Assembly: GCF_011074885.1 (NCBI RefSeq)
Contig: NC_054687.1
Location: 372,001-436,000 of the forward strand
DNA length: 64,000 nt
Direction: 5' to 3'
Source: Brettanomyces bruxellensis
Lineage: Eukaryota > Ascomycota > Pichiomycetes > Pichiales > Pichiaceae
Of this stretch, positions 29,801 through 38,600 are shown piece by piece (position 1 is the first letter of the stretch; every line of letters begins with the position of its first letter). A program made the translations under genes and the position numbers. Below the pieces are notes generated by a model. That model made no database searches. It was not told the origin of the DNA and saw nothing but the letters and a program-made list of their open reading frames with translations.

Positions 29801-31052
29801 GTTGTTTCTTGTGGCTGTGCTCTTGTTTATCATCCCCAAAGTGAACATTTTAAACCAACTCTTGAGATATGCTTCGGCAAGTTTGCCATCTTTGGCAGCC
29901 ATAATATACACATGGATAGTTCTTTTTATTGTGTTTGCAATGGCCCTAAACCAGGTGTTCGGGCTGACTAGGATTGGCGAGAATACAACCGGAAACCTAA
30001 ATGCGAGAACAGTGCCAAAAGCCATTATCATGCTCTTCCGGTGCAGTTTTGGAGAAGGATGGAACTATATCATGGATGATTTTGCAGTGGAAGCTCCTGC
30101 ATGTTATAGCGGACATCTCTATAACTCTGACTGCGGGAGTGAGAGTATGTCTTACTTCCTTTTTGTTTGTTGGAATATACTTTCTATGTATATATTCATG
30201 AACATTCTCATTTCTGTTGTGGTGAACAACTTTAGTTACGTTTATCACGGATCGGGACCACATTCGGCTATTACTAGAGAAGAGATTAGGAAGTTCAAAC
30301 GCGCTTGGAACAGATATGACCCATATGGTACTGGATATCTGAAACTTGAGGATTTTCAATGCTTCCTGGATTCTTTGGATGGCGTTCTCTCTTATCATGT
30401 TTATGAAAAAATGCACAGAATTCCGAATTTGACCAAAAAGTGGATCACTTGCAATTCTTCTAAACCCTACGACTTGAGGCTTAATTTTGGAAATTTGAAC
30501 AAAGCCTTTGCTCTTGTCAATTTTGAGAAGGCACACTCCAGAAGGGCTCGTTACGAAAGATTGATCATTGAAGCTCGGCTGAAAGCCGTGCCTGTTAATA
30601 ACCATTTGATGCTCAGATTTACAGATATCTTGCTTCAAGTTGGATATTACTCCAGATTCAAAGACAGTACTTGTTTAACATTAGAGGATTTTATCAAAAG
30701 AACCATTCTCATGAAAAAAATTAATAAGATCCTTCGAAACATGAAAATACAGTCGACGGTCGAAATGGCCATTTGTCGACTTAGATTCAAGTGCCACACC
30801 CTTTCAATTTCAAAGCCTATAGAAGGCTCCGGTTTTGATCCATGGACAGCAGGAGATATTGCTACAAGGGTTCAAAATGCCGGAAATGGTTTCATAAATG
30901 ATACCGACCCAGATTCGCCATTTAACGATTACAGTGATAACGCATCTGATGGTGGATATCCATTTGGAGATGAGACAGGAGATCCATTTAGAAACTCCAC
31001 ACCAAACTTTTTACAGGTTCCTTCCAATGAAAGAAAGTTATCTTTGCATTAA
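23850..31052 (+). CDS. CCH1: High-affinity plasma-membrane calcium channel, alpha subunit Cch1
   Basis: Cch1, with Mid1, forms the voltage-gated-type calcium channel of the fungal plasma membrane, active in pheromone, ER-stress and cold responses. The protein has 2,400 residues. A 570-residue disordered N-terminus with an eight-aspartate run is followed by four repeats of six membrane helices: domain I about residues 580-1045, II about 1080-1320, III about 1560-1835, IV about 1890-2130. The loop between S2 and S3 of domain I has a Ser-rich insertion of about 150 residues. The pore positions read N988, E1261, E1781 and E2069. S4 helices are poor in arginine, with domain III (ALRAMRGFR) best preserved. 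An EF-hand-like segment (YDPYGTGYLKLEDF) follows domain IV. The ATG at 23850 is chosen because the frame upstream has no earlier ATG. Confidence 0.96.
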   Translation: MPFQSHNRSRSKSVAADSLARSNRREASSNVYGNDANETAGEGDNLNTNLQKISSQPEPVINTQKHKSGKHRFRKKLWRNPPPKALSGQSSAPKIKIDTIGTPDDGHESMHNTDNMRRNSWDLRFRNPNSPLLPAPRDIIASQSGGTLGPSRSLLERLGRSKTTRVKPKLSLDISGISDPGRNSRSAVAAPTSNFFGGSELSSAVDVADDNASIESEISDCINLALGDTKGKGTEGAWMPSERSRLRRRKPPPLDVPLSGSKNDLSQKSSMNNSQISFGRSTGISPDLEASIRENGGFNDHEAIPLQDLSEMNSKNSGLINVESSRLHENTSSLRLQAKSAQQSTRSKVSEDKSINKGKNIFTTAFQNLSNNVNAGDNVDDDDDDDDEKDFDANDENNGVSTTATPSSKILFDESSTENVGPNNEIATGKESAHMRDVGENIAEVLQKKESQRNSQQAAHIKALLSDQEDNGSLFEQGQSSSAVSSDVDLTGEGATSKRRSYYPEENDDIIDILDPFNDRFHTQSSILPSSDVSKLKSEHLVPKNRCYPNLYGRSLMIFPPDSLFRQKCYDLITSPGSNQAITILILLQTVLLTFQEWSVGREYMTLKKYSWIDWVFFVFYIVYTIEMVMKCVAFGLFDDSQMFKALHIEREKGLVHRYYDSLKAKVRRFRGKPLPNTNAHHSKSHTARRYTYTQNNDVSEIYDAYASDGINHGKTATSDSSLDLVDLANPFSSRNRANLAKGDDFQSNTILPSSSNSSHLSSGSGASRSRSSSSSTSTSVLSSVPLVNKVGISSNKKVTIVRAYLRGDWNKIDFVSIVSFWVSFILSMSGVDINMRCTVFRSLMCFKILRLFNLTKGTRICLKGIRGAGSQCKEVTLFLLCFWVLFAIIGVQSFKTSLRRHCVWTDPSNSANTFENEFQFCGSFLNANTKKPMPYLEVTGLSSSQTKGFSCPVYSQCILKENPYGNTVSFDSIFHSMELVFVILSANTFTDLMYYTMDSESLAASLFYVVTILFLTIWLLNLIIAVVINSYRAHLELMEMRKQGLISAFEAKLKLLQARYNEVVRNSKTITRFNNFSSVFVIIIIANFVTECFKRANNPMIAFDAFYRAQFVTSAILAGEIVTRFLLFIPGHHWKIFFYSICNWIDLVLAIVTMVIILPPIYRNLGDAYGWLTFFQVARFYRVVMSVAFLKEAWKMVFSQIRPFLHLCMFFGLSLYLISLIMARLFEGIVPIDQYLDEDQLIMQNFPNVLISLYTITSTENWTDILYLCQQCAKNRFTEFVIAVYLIAWFAFSNTILINIFIAIITENLGLPEAEKKRQQIKHFYLKLKSQLNQKSQSSSLLDSLRKRIANKRTAEELTPTDQLVKKMKVLMKRENLDEDVSGSEEEEVSITTAFIEWLREMFRFVPFYSQLENLTVDLYHSAEKRMQRVKNGEFIQSRRGHRRQQQHSSNHRRSHRSSLMHKSRVINSLKNLHKNHRSSDGQNTQHQSSSLDELSYEHSRDASTSLLQSSVDTHTLSNYHQDRSLWLFTINNKFRALCQTIVAPGKGVRMHGYQPIQKVSEVFSVVMFISTVAVIAVSCYTTPLYRKNNGYYTDKWNWTLYFDIFFAVLFSVEFIIKIVADGFLFGECAYIKSAWNVIDFVVLISFWITVFSVMFDNYELLIIVGALRAMRGFRLLTITKVSQDTFQYAVISGSKKIVNAAIIALSLLLPFALWGINIFRGRLGYCLDGVSDKSKCTLEFSQQVFKWNVVSPNVFTAPPLLFDRFRDSIFSLFQIISLEGWVDLLLNLMNITGYAKSPQTFASPGNAVYLVIFNFLSIVLILNVFVSLIINNYSMQTGVAYLSEKQLAWHEVKKILSQIKPSKRIDSAHMSRFRKKVYDAFTNKNVLLNRSVKVLVFVHLIGLLTETYPTSSSFSLARYIIFMISTSGLLLYVGLSLFAYGPGLFFANKWNYFRLFVCAGAFTLSVVSFFVARTTIFANFNKLFLVAVLLFIIPKVNILNQLLRYASASLPSLAAIIYTWIVLFIVFAMALNQVFGLTRIGENTTGNLNARTVPKAIIMLFRCSFGEGWNYIMDDFAVEAPACYSGHLYNSDCGSESMSYFLFVCWNILSMYIFMNILISVVVNNFSYVYHGSGPHSAITREEIRKFKRAWNRYDPYGTGYLKLEDFQCFLDSLDGVLSYHVYEKMHRIPNLTKKWITCNSSKPYDLRLNFGNLNKAFALVNFEKAHSRRARYERLIIEARLKAVPVNNHLMLRFTDILLQVGYYSRFKDSTCLTLEDFIKRTILMKKINKILRNMKIQSTVEMAICRLRFKCHTLSISKPIEGSGFDPWTAGDIATRVQNAGNGFINDTDPDSPFNDYSDNASDGGYPFGDETGDPFRNSTPNFLQVPSNERKLSLH
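24987..25010 (+). repeat. GAT microsatellite coding for eight aspartates in CCH1
   Basis: Eight perfect GAT units encode an Asp8 run in the cytoplasmic N-terminus of Cch1. The tract is pure at DNA level, so it may vary in length between strains without changing the frame. Confidence 0.9.
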
Positions 31053-31280
31053 ATTTATATGTCTTTACTTTACTATACATCACTTTACTCAGCAACTGCA
31101 TTTTTTCACTTCTATCAACTTTCATTTCATCCGCTATGGAAATTTACACACACAGACATATACGGATTTTTGAATGCATATATATTCGCTTTATTATATT
31201 ACCTTGTAAGTTGTGTTTTCTATTAGCAGCATTTTGCTTAATAAGCATGATCAATCCGATGAACCAGCCGCCCAAACAAC

Positions 31281-32795
31281 TTAAGTCTTCATATCAGCAA
31301 TTCCTAGATCCTCGTTCTCCTCTTCTGTTCTCTCATAATCTTCTGAAGCCATGTTTGGATCTGGATCTGGTGCATAAACATTTTGAATATATGATGATGC
31401 TAGTGGGTCCTCCATCATAATTGTAAACTGCAATTTTCCAGCCAAAGCTTGGTCAATCTTACTGAAGAACTCTTTCCACTTTGACTTTGTAGCCTCATCC
31501 ATAGAATCAGATGTCTCTGTGTACACCCTTGAGTACAATCCGTCCCTGACCTCTTTAAGCAACCCCTCAACGGTCGTAAACCGACCTCCAAGGGTTCCTG
31601 GTGTGATACTAAGACCTAACTCCGGAACCTCCATCGTACAACTTTCGGATTTTAATATATCCCGCGATAAATCCTCTGGATCTGTACATTTCAATATAAT
31701 CCTATGGCCCTTTGCTGGTATCTCCCCACCCGTCTTAATATCATTAGATTTGTATCCACACCTATTACAAACTGTGGACATTATAATGACATCCTTGAAA
31801 TGCGGTATACTAACCATCTTCATATGTGTCTCACAAGGAGCCCGACAGGATGGGCATTCCGCTTTGAATATTTGAACTTCTGCCTCTGGATTATTTTCAT
31901 CGCTGATGTTGGTGCTTTTAATTGCTTCGGCCGCTCCTTCTTCATTTTCACCATTCTCTTTTTCCTTTGCTTCCTTTTTCTGCTCCTCTTCATTCATCTT
32001 GAGTCTGCTTTGTGCAGCCTGATCCTCACTCATAAGTCCCAATGCAACGTTTTGTTCTGGTGTCCTGACATACTTCGTGCAAGACCATTTATGTTGAGGT
32101 TCTCCAGGCTTAAATTCAATCCATGAATTTCCAGCTGGATCATCTGCAATGAATGTTAGTGGGAAGGAGCCGGGCTCACCATTTAAAACCTTCTTCACCT
32201 TCTTCACAAACTTTTCAATTGCTGCATACACGTCAGGATGTTGGGTTTTCCGTCTATCCTGATCCATTTCAAGATTGTCGACCATCTCACTTAAAAGACC
32301 TTCAACTGTTGTAAGTTGACCCTTTTCAGCAGGGATTTCCACATCGAGCTCAGCAAATTTACAAGTGCAACTGTCCGACCTTATAACCTGACGATCCATA
32401 TCTTCCTTATTTTCAACTTTCAAGACGTATTTCGTACCCTTCTCCTGAATTTCGGATGCGGCTTGAACTTCGCAGTTCTTGTAGCCACAATGTGGGCAAC
32501 TAAACGACATCAAAATAGTATCTTTAAAGTATGGAATTGTTGTCAACAAAATCCTAGTAACGCCCTGTTTTCCACATCTCATGCAAAGAGATTGAACTTC
32601 TTGAACAGGATTTCCTTCTGCGTCTTCAGCTCCTGTTTTCTTTACTCCATTATCTTGAGCATCAATATCTTCAGCGGCTTTTTCCACTGGCTTAAAAAAT
32701 GTTTCATTTCCATTCTCGTCCTTCTTTTCTCCTGTACTGTTGCCCACTCCTGGCTTTTCAATCTTCTGCTTTTTAGCATCTGGTTGGTCTGACAT
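31281..32795 (-). CDS. ZPR1: Zinc-finger protein Zpr1, eEF1A folding chaperone
   Basis: Zpr1 is an essential chaperone that folds newly made translation factor eEF1A. The 504-residue protein shows the tandem ZPR1 architecture: a first zinc finger with CMRCGKQG and CPHCGYKNCE (residues about 71-110), a beta domain with SDSCTC, then a second finger with CPSCRAPCETHM and CNRCGYKSNDIK (about 310-355) followed by the matching beta domain with SESCTMEVPELG. Both halves keep all four cysteine ligands. N- and C-terminal tails are acidic. Length is close to yeast Zpr1 (486). It is convergent with CCH1 and its ATG at 32795 is the first in frame. Confidence 0.96.
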   Translation of the reverse strand: MSDQPDAKKQKIEKPGVGNSTGEKKDENGNETFFKPVEKAAEDIDAQDNGVKKTGAEDAEGNPVQEVQSLCMRCGKQGVTRILLTTIPYFKDTILMSFSCPHCGYKNCEVQAASEIQEKGTKYVLKVENKEDMDRQVIRSDSCTCKFAELDVEIPAEKGQLTTVEGLLSEMVDNLEMDQDRRKTQHPDVYAAIEKFVKKVKKVLNGEPGSFPLTFIADDPAGNSWIEFKPGEPQHKWSCTKYVRTPEQNVALGLMSEDQAAQSRLKMNEEEQKKEAKEKENGENEEGAAEAIKSTNISDENNPEAEVQIFKAECPSCRAPCETHMKMVSIPHFKDVIIMSTVCNRCGYKSNDIKTGGEIPAKGHRIILKCTDPEDLSRDILKSESCTMEVPELGLSITPGTLGGRFTTVEGLLKEVRDGLYSRVYTETSDSMDEATKSKWKEFFSKIDQALAGKLQFTIMMEDPLASSYIQNVYAPDPDPNMASEDYERTEEENEDLGIADMKT

Positions 32796-33144
32796 TATTC
32801 AGCTTTTATTTTCTGTTTTCTTGGTGCTTTTTAATATCTCTATTATCTGATCGTTGATTTTTTTTTCAGCAAATACTTTCCCATTAACGTTTATTTATAC
32901 AAACAGAAGCATCTGTCTAAACAAAACATGATAGTCTAGAATCAGATGGAAGAAACCGAAGCACCTGAAATTTAATATGGCTATAAGCAGCAACTTCTTT
33001 TTTTTTACATATCAAAGGGCTGAAAATTTTGCCTCGCCGTTAGAAAAAGCATACGATCACGTGATAGTATGTTTAAGCAGCTCGATCCCTCCCTGTCATT
33101 CCTTTTTTTTTTTTCCCTACCCGCTCATTATTTTTATTCTTTTT
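32796..33144. promoter_or_regulatory. ZPR1 promoter and NAS6 3' region
   Basis: These 349 bp lie between the NAS6 stop and the ZPR1 start, both on the minus strand. There are T-runs at 32998-33005 and 33101-33113. A CACGTG-like CACGTGA sits at 33059-33065, an E-box of the Cbf1/Pho4/Tye7 type. No gene is present. Confidence 0.4.
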
Positions 33145-33933
33145 TTACAATTCGTAACCTTCCTGCTCCAATTGCCTCTTAAAGTACGCTTGCACTTTTG
33201 AATCAACTGCAACATCTAAAGGAGTATTTCCATCCTTATCCTCAACATGGTAATCCGCCCCACATTTCACAAGATAAATGGCAACATCGCCATGTCCTTC
33301 GGCCAATGCATGGTGTAAGGGCGTAAAGCTGTAGATATCTTTGGGATTTAGTGCAGCCTTAGCTTCTTTTATCAAGAGCTGGCATAGTTTAATTGAACCA
33401 ATTGCCGCGGCTCTGTGAAGTGGATATTGTGATTTTTTGTCCTTGATTCTAGCACTCGCCTTGCAATTTCTCACCAAATAGCATGCTACGTCATAATGAT
33501 TTTTACTCACCGCATAGTGCAAGCAAGTTTGACCAGTGGAAGTTTGTAAATTCACATCGGGGGCCGGATCTCTCTCAACCAAAAGTTTCACGATATCAAT
33601 ATTTCCAACTGCCGCTGCTATATGGAGCGGTGTCCATCCGCTAGCATCCTGTAACTCGTCTATATCGATTTTTATCCGTTTGGTATTGTTTGAGTTTCCA
33701 GACAGTTTTCCAGTAGATCCAGATAGGTTTCCAGCTTGATTAACCACCTGGAATGGATTGAGCAAAAGTTTCACCATATCAGCTCGCTGAAATGAGCATG
33801 CCCAGTGTAATGGAGTTCTTTCGTCTTGATCTTTCGAAAATGCTTGAGAAGGGTCCTCGGCAAGTATTCCTGTTAAAGTCATAAGTTTGCCGTCCATGAC
33901 AGCCCTATAAACTTCTGATGTATCCTCCGACAT
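33145..33933 (-). CDS. NAS6: Ankyrin-repeat proteasome assembly chaperone Nas6 (gankyrin)
   Basis: Nas6 binds the C-terminal domain of the Rpt3 ATPase and guides assembly of the 19S base of the proteasome. The 262-residue protein is a stack of ankyrin repeats: DERTPLHWACSFQRADMVKLL, SGWTPLHIAAAVGNIDIVKLL, TGQTCLHYAVSKNHYDVACYL, KSQYPLHRAAAIGSIKLCQLL, SFTPLHHALAEGHGDVAIYL and a final DKDGNTPLDVAVD. The motif order and HWACSFQ, HRAAAIGSIKL and HALAEGHGDVA blocks correspond to yeast Nas6. A 30-residue insertion (residues about 63-93, serine- and asparagine-rich) between the second and third repeat is not in the yeast protein. It is divergent from PHB2. Confidence 0.94.
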   Translation of the reverse strand: MSEDTSEVYRAVMDGKLMTLTGILAEDPSQAFSKDQDERTPLHWACSFQRADMVKLLLNPFQVVNQAGNLSGSTGKLSGNSNNTKRIKIDIDELQDASGWTPLHIAAAVGNIDIVKLLVERDPAPDVNLQTSTGQTCLHYAVSKNHYDVACYLVRNCKASARIKDKKSQYPLHRAAAIGSIKLCQLLIKEAKAALNPKDIYSFTPLHHALAEGHGDVAIYLVKCGADYHVEDKDGNTPLDVAVDSKVQAYFKRQLEQEGYEL

Positions 33934-34438
33934 TCTTATTATTTAGTTCTTATTTTAATTCTGGTTTAATTGGTGTACTTTGCAGATGGCCATGAAAATG
34001 TTATAAGGAAAAAATGACAAGGAATTGTTTTGTATGTTCTGTGGTACGTGCAGACGGATTAAAATCATTAGGCATAAAAATCCCCGAGGGGAAAAAAGTG
34101 GAGAAACGAGGTCATGCGGAATAATAGAGCATCTCTGAGGTCATAGTCATCTGTATTTTTTTGTGGTTTGTTGATTAGGTTGGGTAATGTAAGCCAATTC
34201 ATTTCAGGTGTCTGGATGTACTTCCATCTGCTTTACTTCCAAACGATCTTTTTTCTTATTTCACTTCCATCCTTTTCTATCAGCGCGCCGCCTACTGGTG
34301 CAAGCAAACAGCTGTGAAAAAAAAAGGCTATTGCCAGAAAGTAAACTTATTATTTCCTTAAGCACACAAAGTATCGGCTGTTAAATCAGGTAACATACAT
34401 CTGGCCCAAAGTAAGCTTAACCGCTGGTGATTAACAAC
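33934..34438. promoter_or_regulatory. Divergent NAS6/PHB2 intergenic region
   Basis: These 505 bp hold both promoters. I looked for the proteasome Rpn4 site GGTGGCAAA upstream of NAS6 and did not find an exact copy. A GCGCGCC stretch lies at 34283-34289. No gene is visible. Confidence 0.35.
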
Positions 34439-35359
34439 ATGAATGGAAACAACAATTGGGACAAATTTGCGGAAACCATGCGCCAAAGGGCACAGCAAAT
34501 GACCAACACTTCAGGAGGAAGAAACCCAAGATCACCAAAAGGTATTTTTGCTGGTGTTGGTGGTTTGATATTTCTTGGAATATCCATCTGGGCGGCCAAT
34601 GAATCCCTATATAATGTGAATGGTGGTGAAAGAGCTGTGATATATGACAGATTTAAAGGTATTCTGCCTACTGTTGTGAGCGAAGGCACGCATATAAAGA
34701 TTCCGTTCCTTCAATTTCCATATATATACGATATCCGTGCCAAGCCAAGGACAATTTCCTCATTAACGGGAACTAAGGATTTACAGATGGTGAATATATC
34801 TTGCAGAGTGTTATCGAGACCTCAAGTTTCTTCTTTGCCTACTATTCACAGGACGCTTGGTAAGGATTATGATGAGAGAGTTCTTCCATCCGTTGTCAAT
34901 GAAGTGTTAAAGGCGGTTGTTGCTCAATTCAATGCTGCACAGTTGATCACACAGCGTGAGAAAGTCTCCAGGCTTGTTCGGGAGAATTTAGTGAGACGTG
35001 CTGGTCATTTCAATGTCTTGCTAGATGATGTTTCACTTACTGCAATGACCTTCTCCCCTGAATTCTCTTCAGCTGTGGAGGCTAAGCAGATTGCTCAGCA
35101 AGATGCTCAAAGAGCTGCATATGTTGTTGACAAAGCAATTCAAGAAAAGCAATCTCTGGTGGTCAAGGCTCAGGGTGAAGCTAAATCGGCTCAATTGATT
35201 GGTGATGCTATCAAGAAATCTAAAGATTACGTTGAGTTGAAGAGATTAGAAACTGCCAAGGAAATTGCTGAAACTTTATCCAGATCTCCAAATAAGGTTT
35301 ACTTGGACAACGAAGCTTTGCTTTTGGATACTGTTACGGATGCACGTAATATAAAATAA
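34439..35359 (+). CDS. PHB2: Prohibitin 2
   Basis: Phb2 forms alternating rings with Phb1 in the mitochondrial inner membrane, where it scaffolds the m-AAA protease and cardiolipin domains. The 306-residue protein has a single N-terminal membrane segment (GIFAGVGGLIFLGISIWAA, residues about 34-52), then the prohibitin/SPFH domain: NGGERAVIYDRFKGI, PFLQFPYIYDIRAKPR, the coil AAQLITQREKVSRLVRENL and VVKAQGEAKSAQLIGDAI. The extended N-terminus and the LSRPQVSSLPTIHRTLGKDY segment mark it as Phb2 rather than Phb1. The ATG at 34439 is chosen; the frame reaches four codons further up without another ATG. It is convergent with KAP123. Confidence 0.95.
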   Translation: MNGNNNWDKFAETMRQRAQQMTNTSGGRNPRSPKGIFAGVGGLIFLGISIWAANESLYNVNGGERAVIYDRFKGILPTVVSEGTHIKIPFLQFPYIYDIRAKPRTISSLTGTKDLQMVNISCRVLSRPQVSSLPTIHRTLGKDYDERVLPSVVNEVLKAVVAQFNAAQLITQREKVSRLVRENLVRRAGHFNVLLDDVSLTAMTFSPEFSSAVEAKQIAQQDAQRAAYVVDKAIQEKQSLVVKAQGEAKSAQLIGDAIKKSKDYVELKRLETAKEIAETLSRSPNKVYLDNEALLLDTVTDARNIK

Positions 35360-35661
35360 TTGCTGTACTTGGCCGTGAGAGGTTCGGGTTTATTTTGGTA
35401 CATGCTTAGTCGTGCACTATCTCTTTAATTATTCGTACAGAAAGTCTTGTTTATAGTCGTTATGTTATTATTCCTTACTTTCTTTTTAAACGCAAGCAGA
35501 TACAAATGCATACTATGAGAGAAATTGTTGAATGTCAGAAAAGATATGGTTGTAATTAGGAGTATAAAAGTATAGATAAGCGGTTCAAAAGGGACAAAGG
35601 TGGTTATAAGATAAAAAAACACAATATTCGCAAGCAAAGTATGAAATAATAGTAAGCACGC
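35360..35661. other. Convergent PHB2/KAP123 intergenic region
   Basis: About 300 bp containing two 3' ends. AT-rich, with CTTTCTTTTTAAACG and AAAAAAACAC tracts. No gene is seen. Confidence 0.35.
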
Positions 35662-38600
35662 CTAACTCAAAGCTGCCTTCAAAACGGGCTTGGAACTAAC
35701 ACTTCCCGGATACTTTCCCTCCAAGAACTTAAGGAGTTCGACCACCTTAAGTTTAGTCTCATTAGAATCGAATTGGTTAAGTCTGTCGACGTTCTCTTCA
35801 CGGCCCAATGTTGATTCATTGATTAATTTATCTTTATCTGCCTCCTTCTGGAACACCTCTGCGAAAATGTCAACGATTTTTGGAGTAGAGTTAAGAATAA
35901 GCTCATTTCCATCGCCGTATAATTTCATGATCAAATCAAATATTGGCTTATTCTCTTCGAATGCAGTCTGTAAAGGTAAGCGTGCAAGCATGACTGGAAG
36001 AATGTCATTTATGGAAGCAGCTTGGAGATTCTTAAGAGCCATTCTAGAAGCACAGCCACAAGCATTGGCGATTGTTCTGTTGATAACTTCCTTTGTTTCG
36101 TCATCACCATCCTCGTTCTTGAAGTCCGTGTCTGGAGTAGCAAGAATCTTAGAAAGAGTATGAAGAACAGGTCCATAAGCAGATGTTGTGTCAAATCCTG
36201 AAGATGTAGCAATCACAACACCAACACCGTAAGCTGCATTTCCTCTGACTTCAGTAGATAGATCTGAGGTGAGCTTTTCAACAAACAACTGGAGGAATTC
36301 CTGTGCATATGGATTAGAGCCAGCCATGTTGTTGCTGATCTCCGCCAAGCAGCCAAGGCAAGAAACTCTCTTGGCTTTATCCTTCGAATTTGCCTGTGCA
36401 AGCACTAGTTGTTTAAATGGATTGAAAAGCTGGTGGAAGTTTTCGCCGAAGGCATGCGAAAGAGAAACAAGCACTTCAAGAGAGGAATCATAAACAGCAG
36501 CCTCAGTTTCAGAAGAGTCTATCTCGTCACTTGGAACATCCTCATCCTTGTCTAACTCCTGTGAGATGTGTTCACCCTTGATCAAAAGAGCAAGCTGTCC
36601 ACATATCGAAGGAAGAGATTCCTGGTCTTTCGCATCTACAACAGCAATTCTTCCCATGGACTTGATATACTCTGCTAAGCAGTCAAGGCAGGATAAAACC
36701 ATGGATGTATCATATTCATCTGGAAGTGTTTTAGCCGTAACATCACGAGCCTTTGTGATCAATGCAAGCACAGTGTCATTACTAGGTCCATGCACTTTGT
36801 ACATTGAATAAACAATTTTCCATAACGATGAGAATGCGGCTTCACGGATAGCATATGAATGATCAATCTGGGACAGAAGAGTCTCGACTACCTTTGGAAC
36901 AAATGGTGTAAACTCTGCTCCGGTAGCAGTAGCTAGTTCATTCAATGCAACAAGAGCCACCTGTTTTTCAACTGTAACACCAGTATGAACGTTAAAATGT
37001 TCCTCCAAGTCTTCAGCCGATAGCTCTTCGTTGGAATCCAAATTTTCATCATCCACAATATCAAACTCGTTCTGCTTCAAGCATTCGCAAATACGTGGAA
37101 CAATCTTTTCCAAAAATGGACCGCCAAACTGGAAGCCATACACCTTAGCAATGTTGGAAATGAATGCAAATCCTGCTTCACGAAGTCTACCGCTGGTAGA
37201 GTTTATGGCACTATAAGCAGCATTGATGAATGATTCCGCATAAGGAGCAAAGACCTCTGATCTAACTGCTCTTGCCATGGAGGAAATGTTCTCGAAAGTC
37301 TGGGCACGCAATTCAATATCGTCTTCAGTCATGCCTTCTATATTATCAATGTTGCTAATGAACTGCGATAGAAACTTGATGGAAGGATTGAAGTATGGCT
37401 TAAATGAAATTCCAGCTGCATAAGCGACGGATCCAATTGCAGAAACGATTGCTGACTTCAAGGAAGAACTTTGTGCTCTCTCAAGCATCTGGAAAAGCTT
37501 GTTCATTAATGGTTCCATGTACTGCTTCACGTCCGAACTACCCATGTACTCAACTAAAGTGTCCAAGGCATAAGTTGCATACTTGTACACGAGAATCTTA
37601 TCTGTATGATCAATGATGTTGATGATGGGGCCCATAAGTTGAGAGTGGTAGTCCGCCACTGAATCCTTAAGATCCTCCACAAGTTGTGAAAGCATTCTCA
37701 ATGCAGCTGCTTGAACAACCAATGAGGAGTCCTTCAAACCTGCAACAACGATTTGTATAACCTTGTCCAAGACCGAGCAGAAGTAATCAGGTGCACCTTC
37801 ACTGGAAATACCAATGGCAAGAAGAGCCGCTCTCCTTTCAAATGGATCCTGTGATGAAAGCATTGCTGGTGCTGCCTTAACAACAGGTTGAATAACTTGC
37901 TGAGGAGGCAAATTAATAGCCAACATGTTGATCAAGTGAAGAGCTAATGAAGCTGGATCGTCCTCCTCATTCTCATTTTCCTCATCCTCGGAATCCAAAG
38001 CTGCCTCAACATCATCTTTATCAGCCTCACATGCCACACGGAGAGCACATTCGACAAGTTGCGGTCCCAACTTAGCCTGTATGATCTTTGTCTTTCTGTA
38101 TGAAACAGATTCAATAAGAGTCTGCAAGGCAAAGTCTCTGATCTCGTTGTCAAGAGAGCTTGCCATCATAACATCCACCATCAACTTGATAATCTCAAAG
38201 AAATGATTTCCCAACAAACGCATGTCAAGCAAAACAAAGCTGTTGAATGACGTAAACATATCCTTCGTAAAGTCCGGGTCACTTGCAGATGAGCCCTGTT
38301 TACCCATTCCTATACTGTCTTTAAGAATTGTGATCATAACGGTAAGCAGATTCTGGAACTTGTCACCGAGTGATTCGATCAACTTATCATCCTCCTCGAT
38401 GTACGAAGAGATCACCTCCAAAGCTGACATCGACGTCGTACGAACTTCAATGCTTTCCGAATCTTGCAAAGTATGACCAAAGAGATCCAAAAAGCTTGGG
38501 GTTTGTCCCAACCACTCCAAAGGAAAGTTTTCCAAAACGCACAAAATAATGAACGTAGCCATTTCCCTCGTTTGCACCTGTTGATTCTGGGCGCCCGAAA

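Noticed and set aside
31136..32792. Plus-strand open frames opposite ZPR1
   Set aside because: They are shadows of the ZPR1 coding sequence.
33934..34438. Rpn4 proteasome element upstream of NAS6
   Set aside because: I searched for GGTGGCAAA and its complement by eye and found no exact match.
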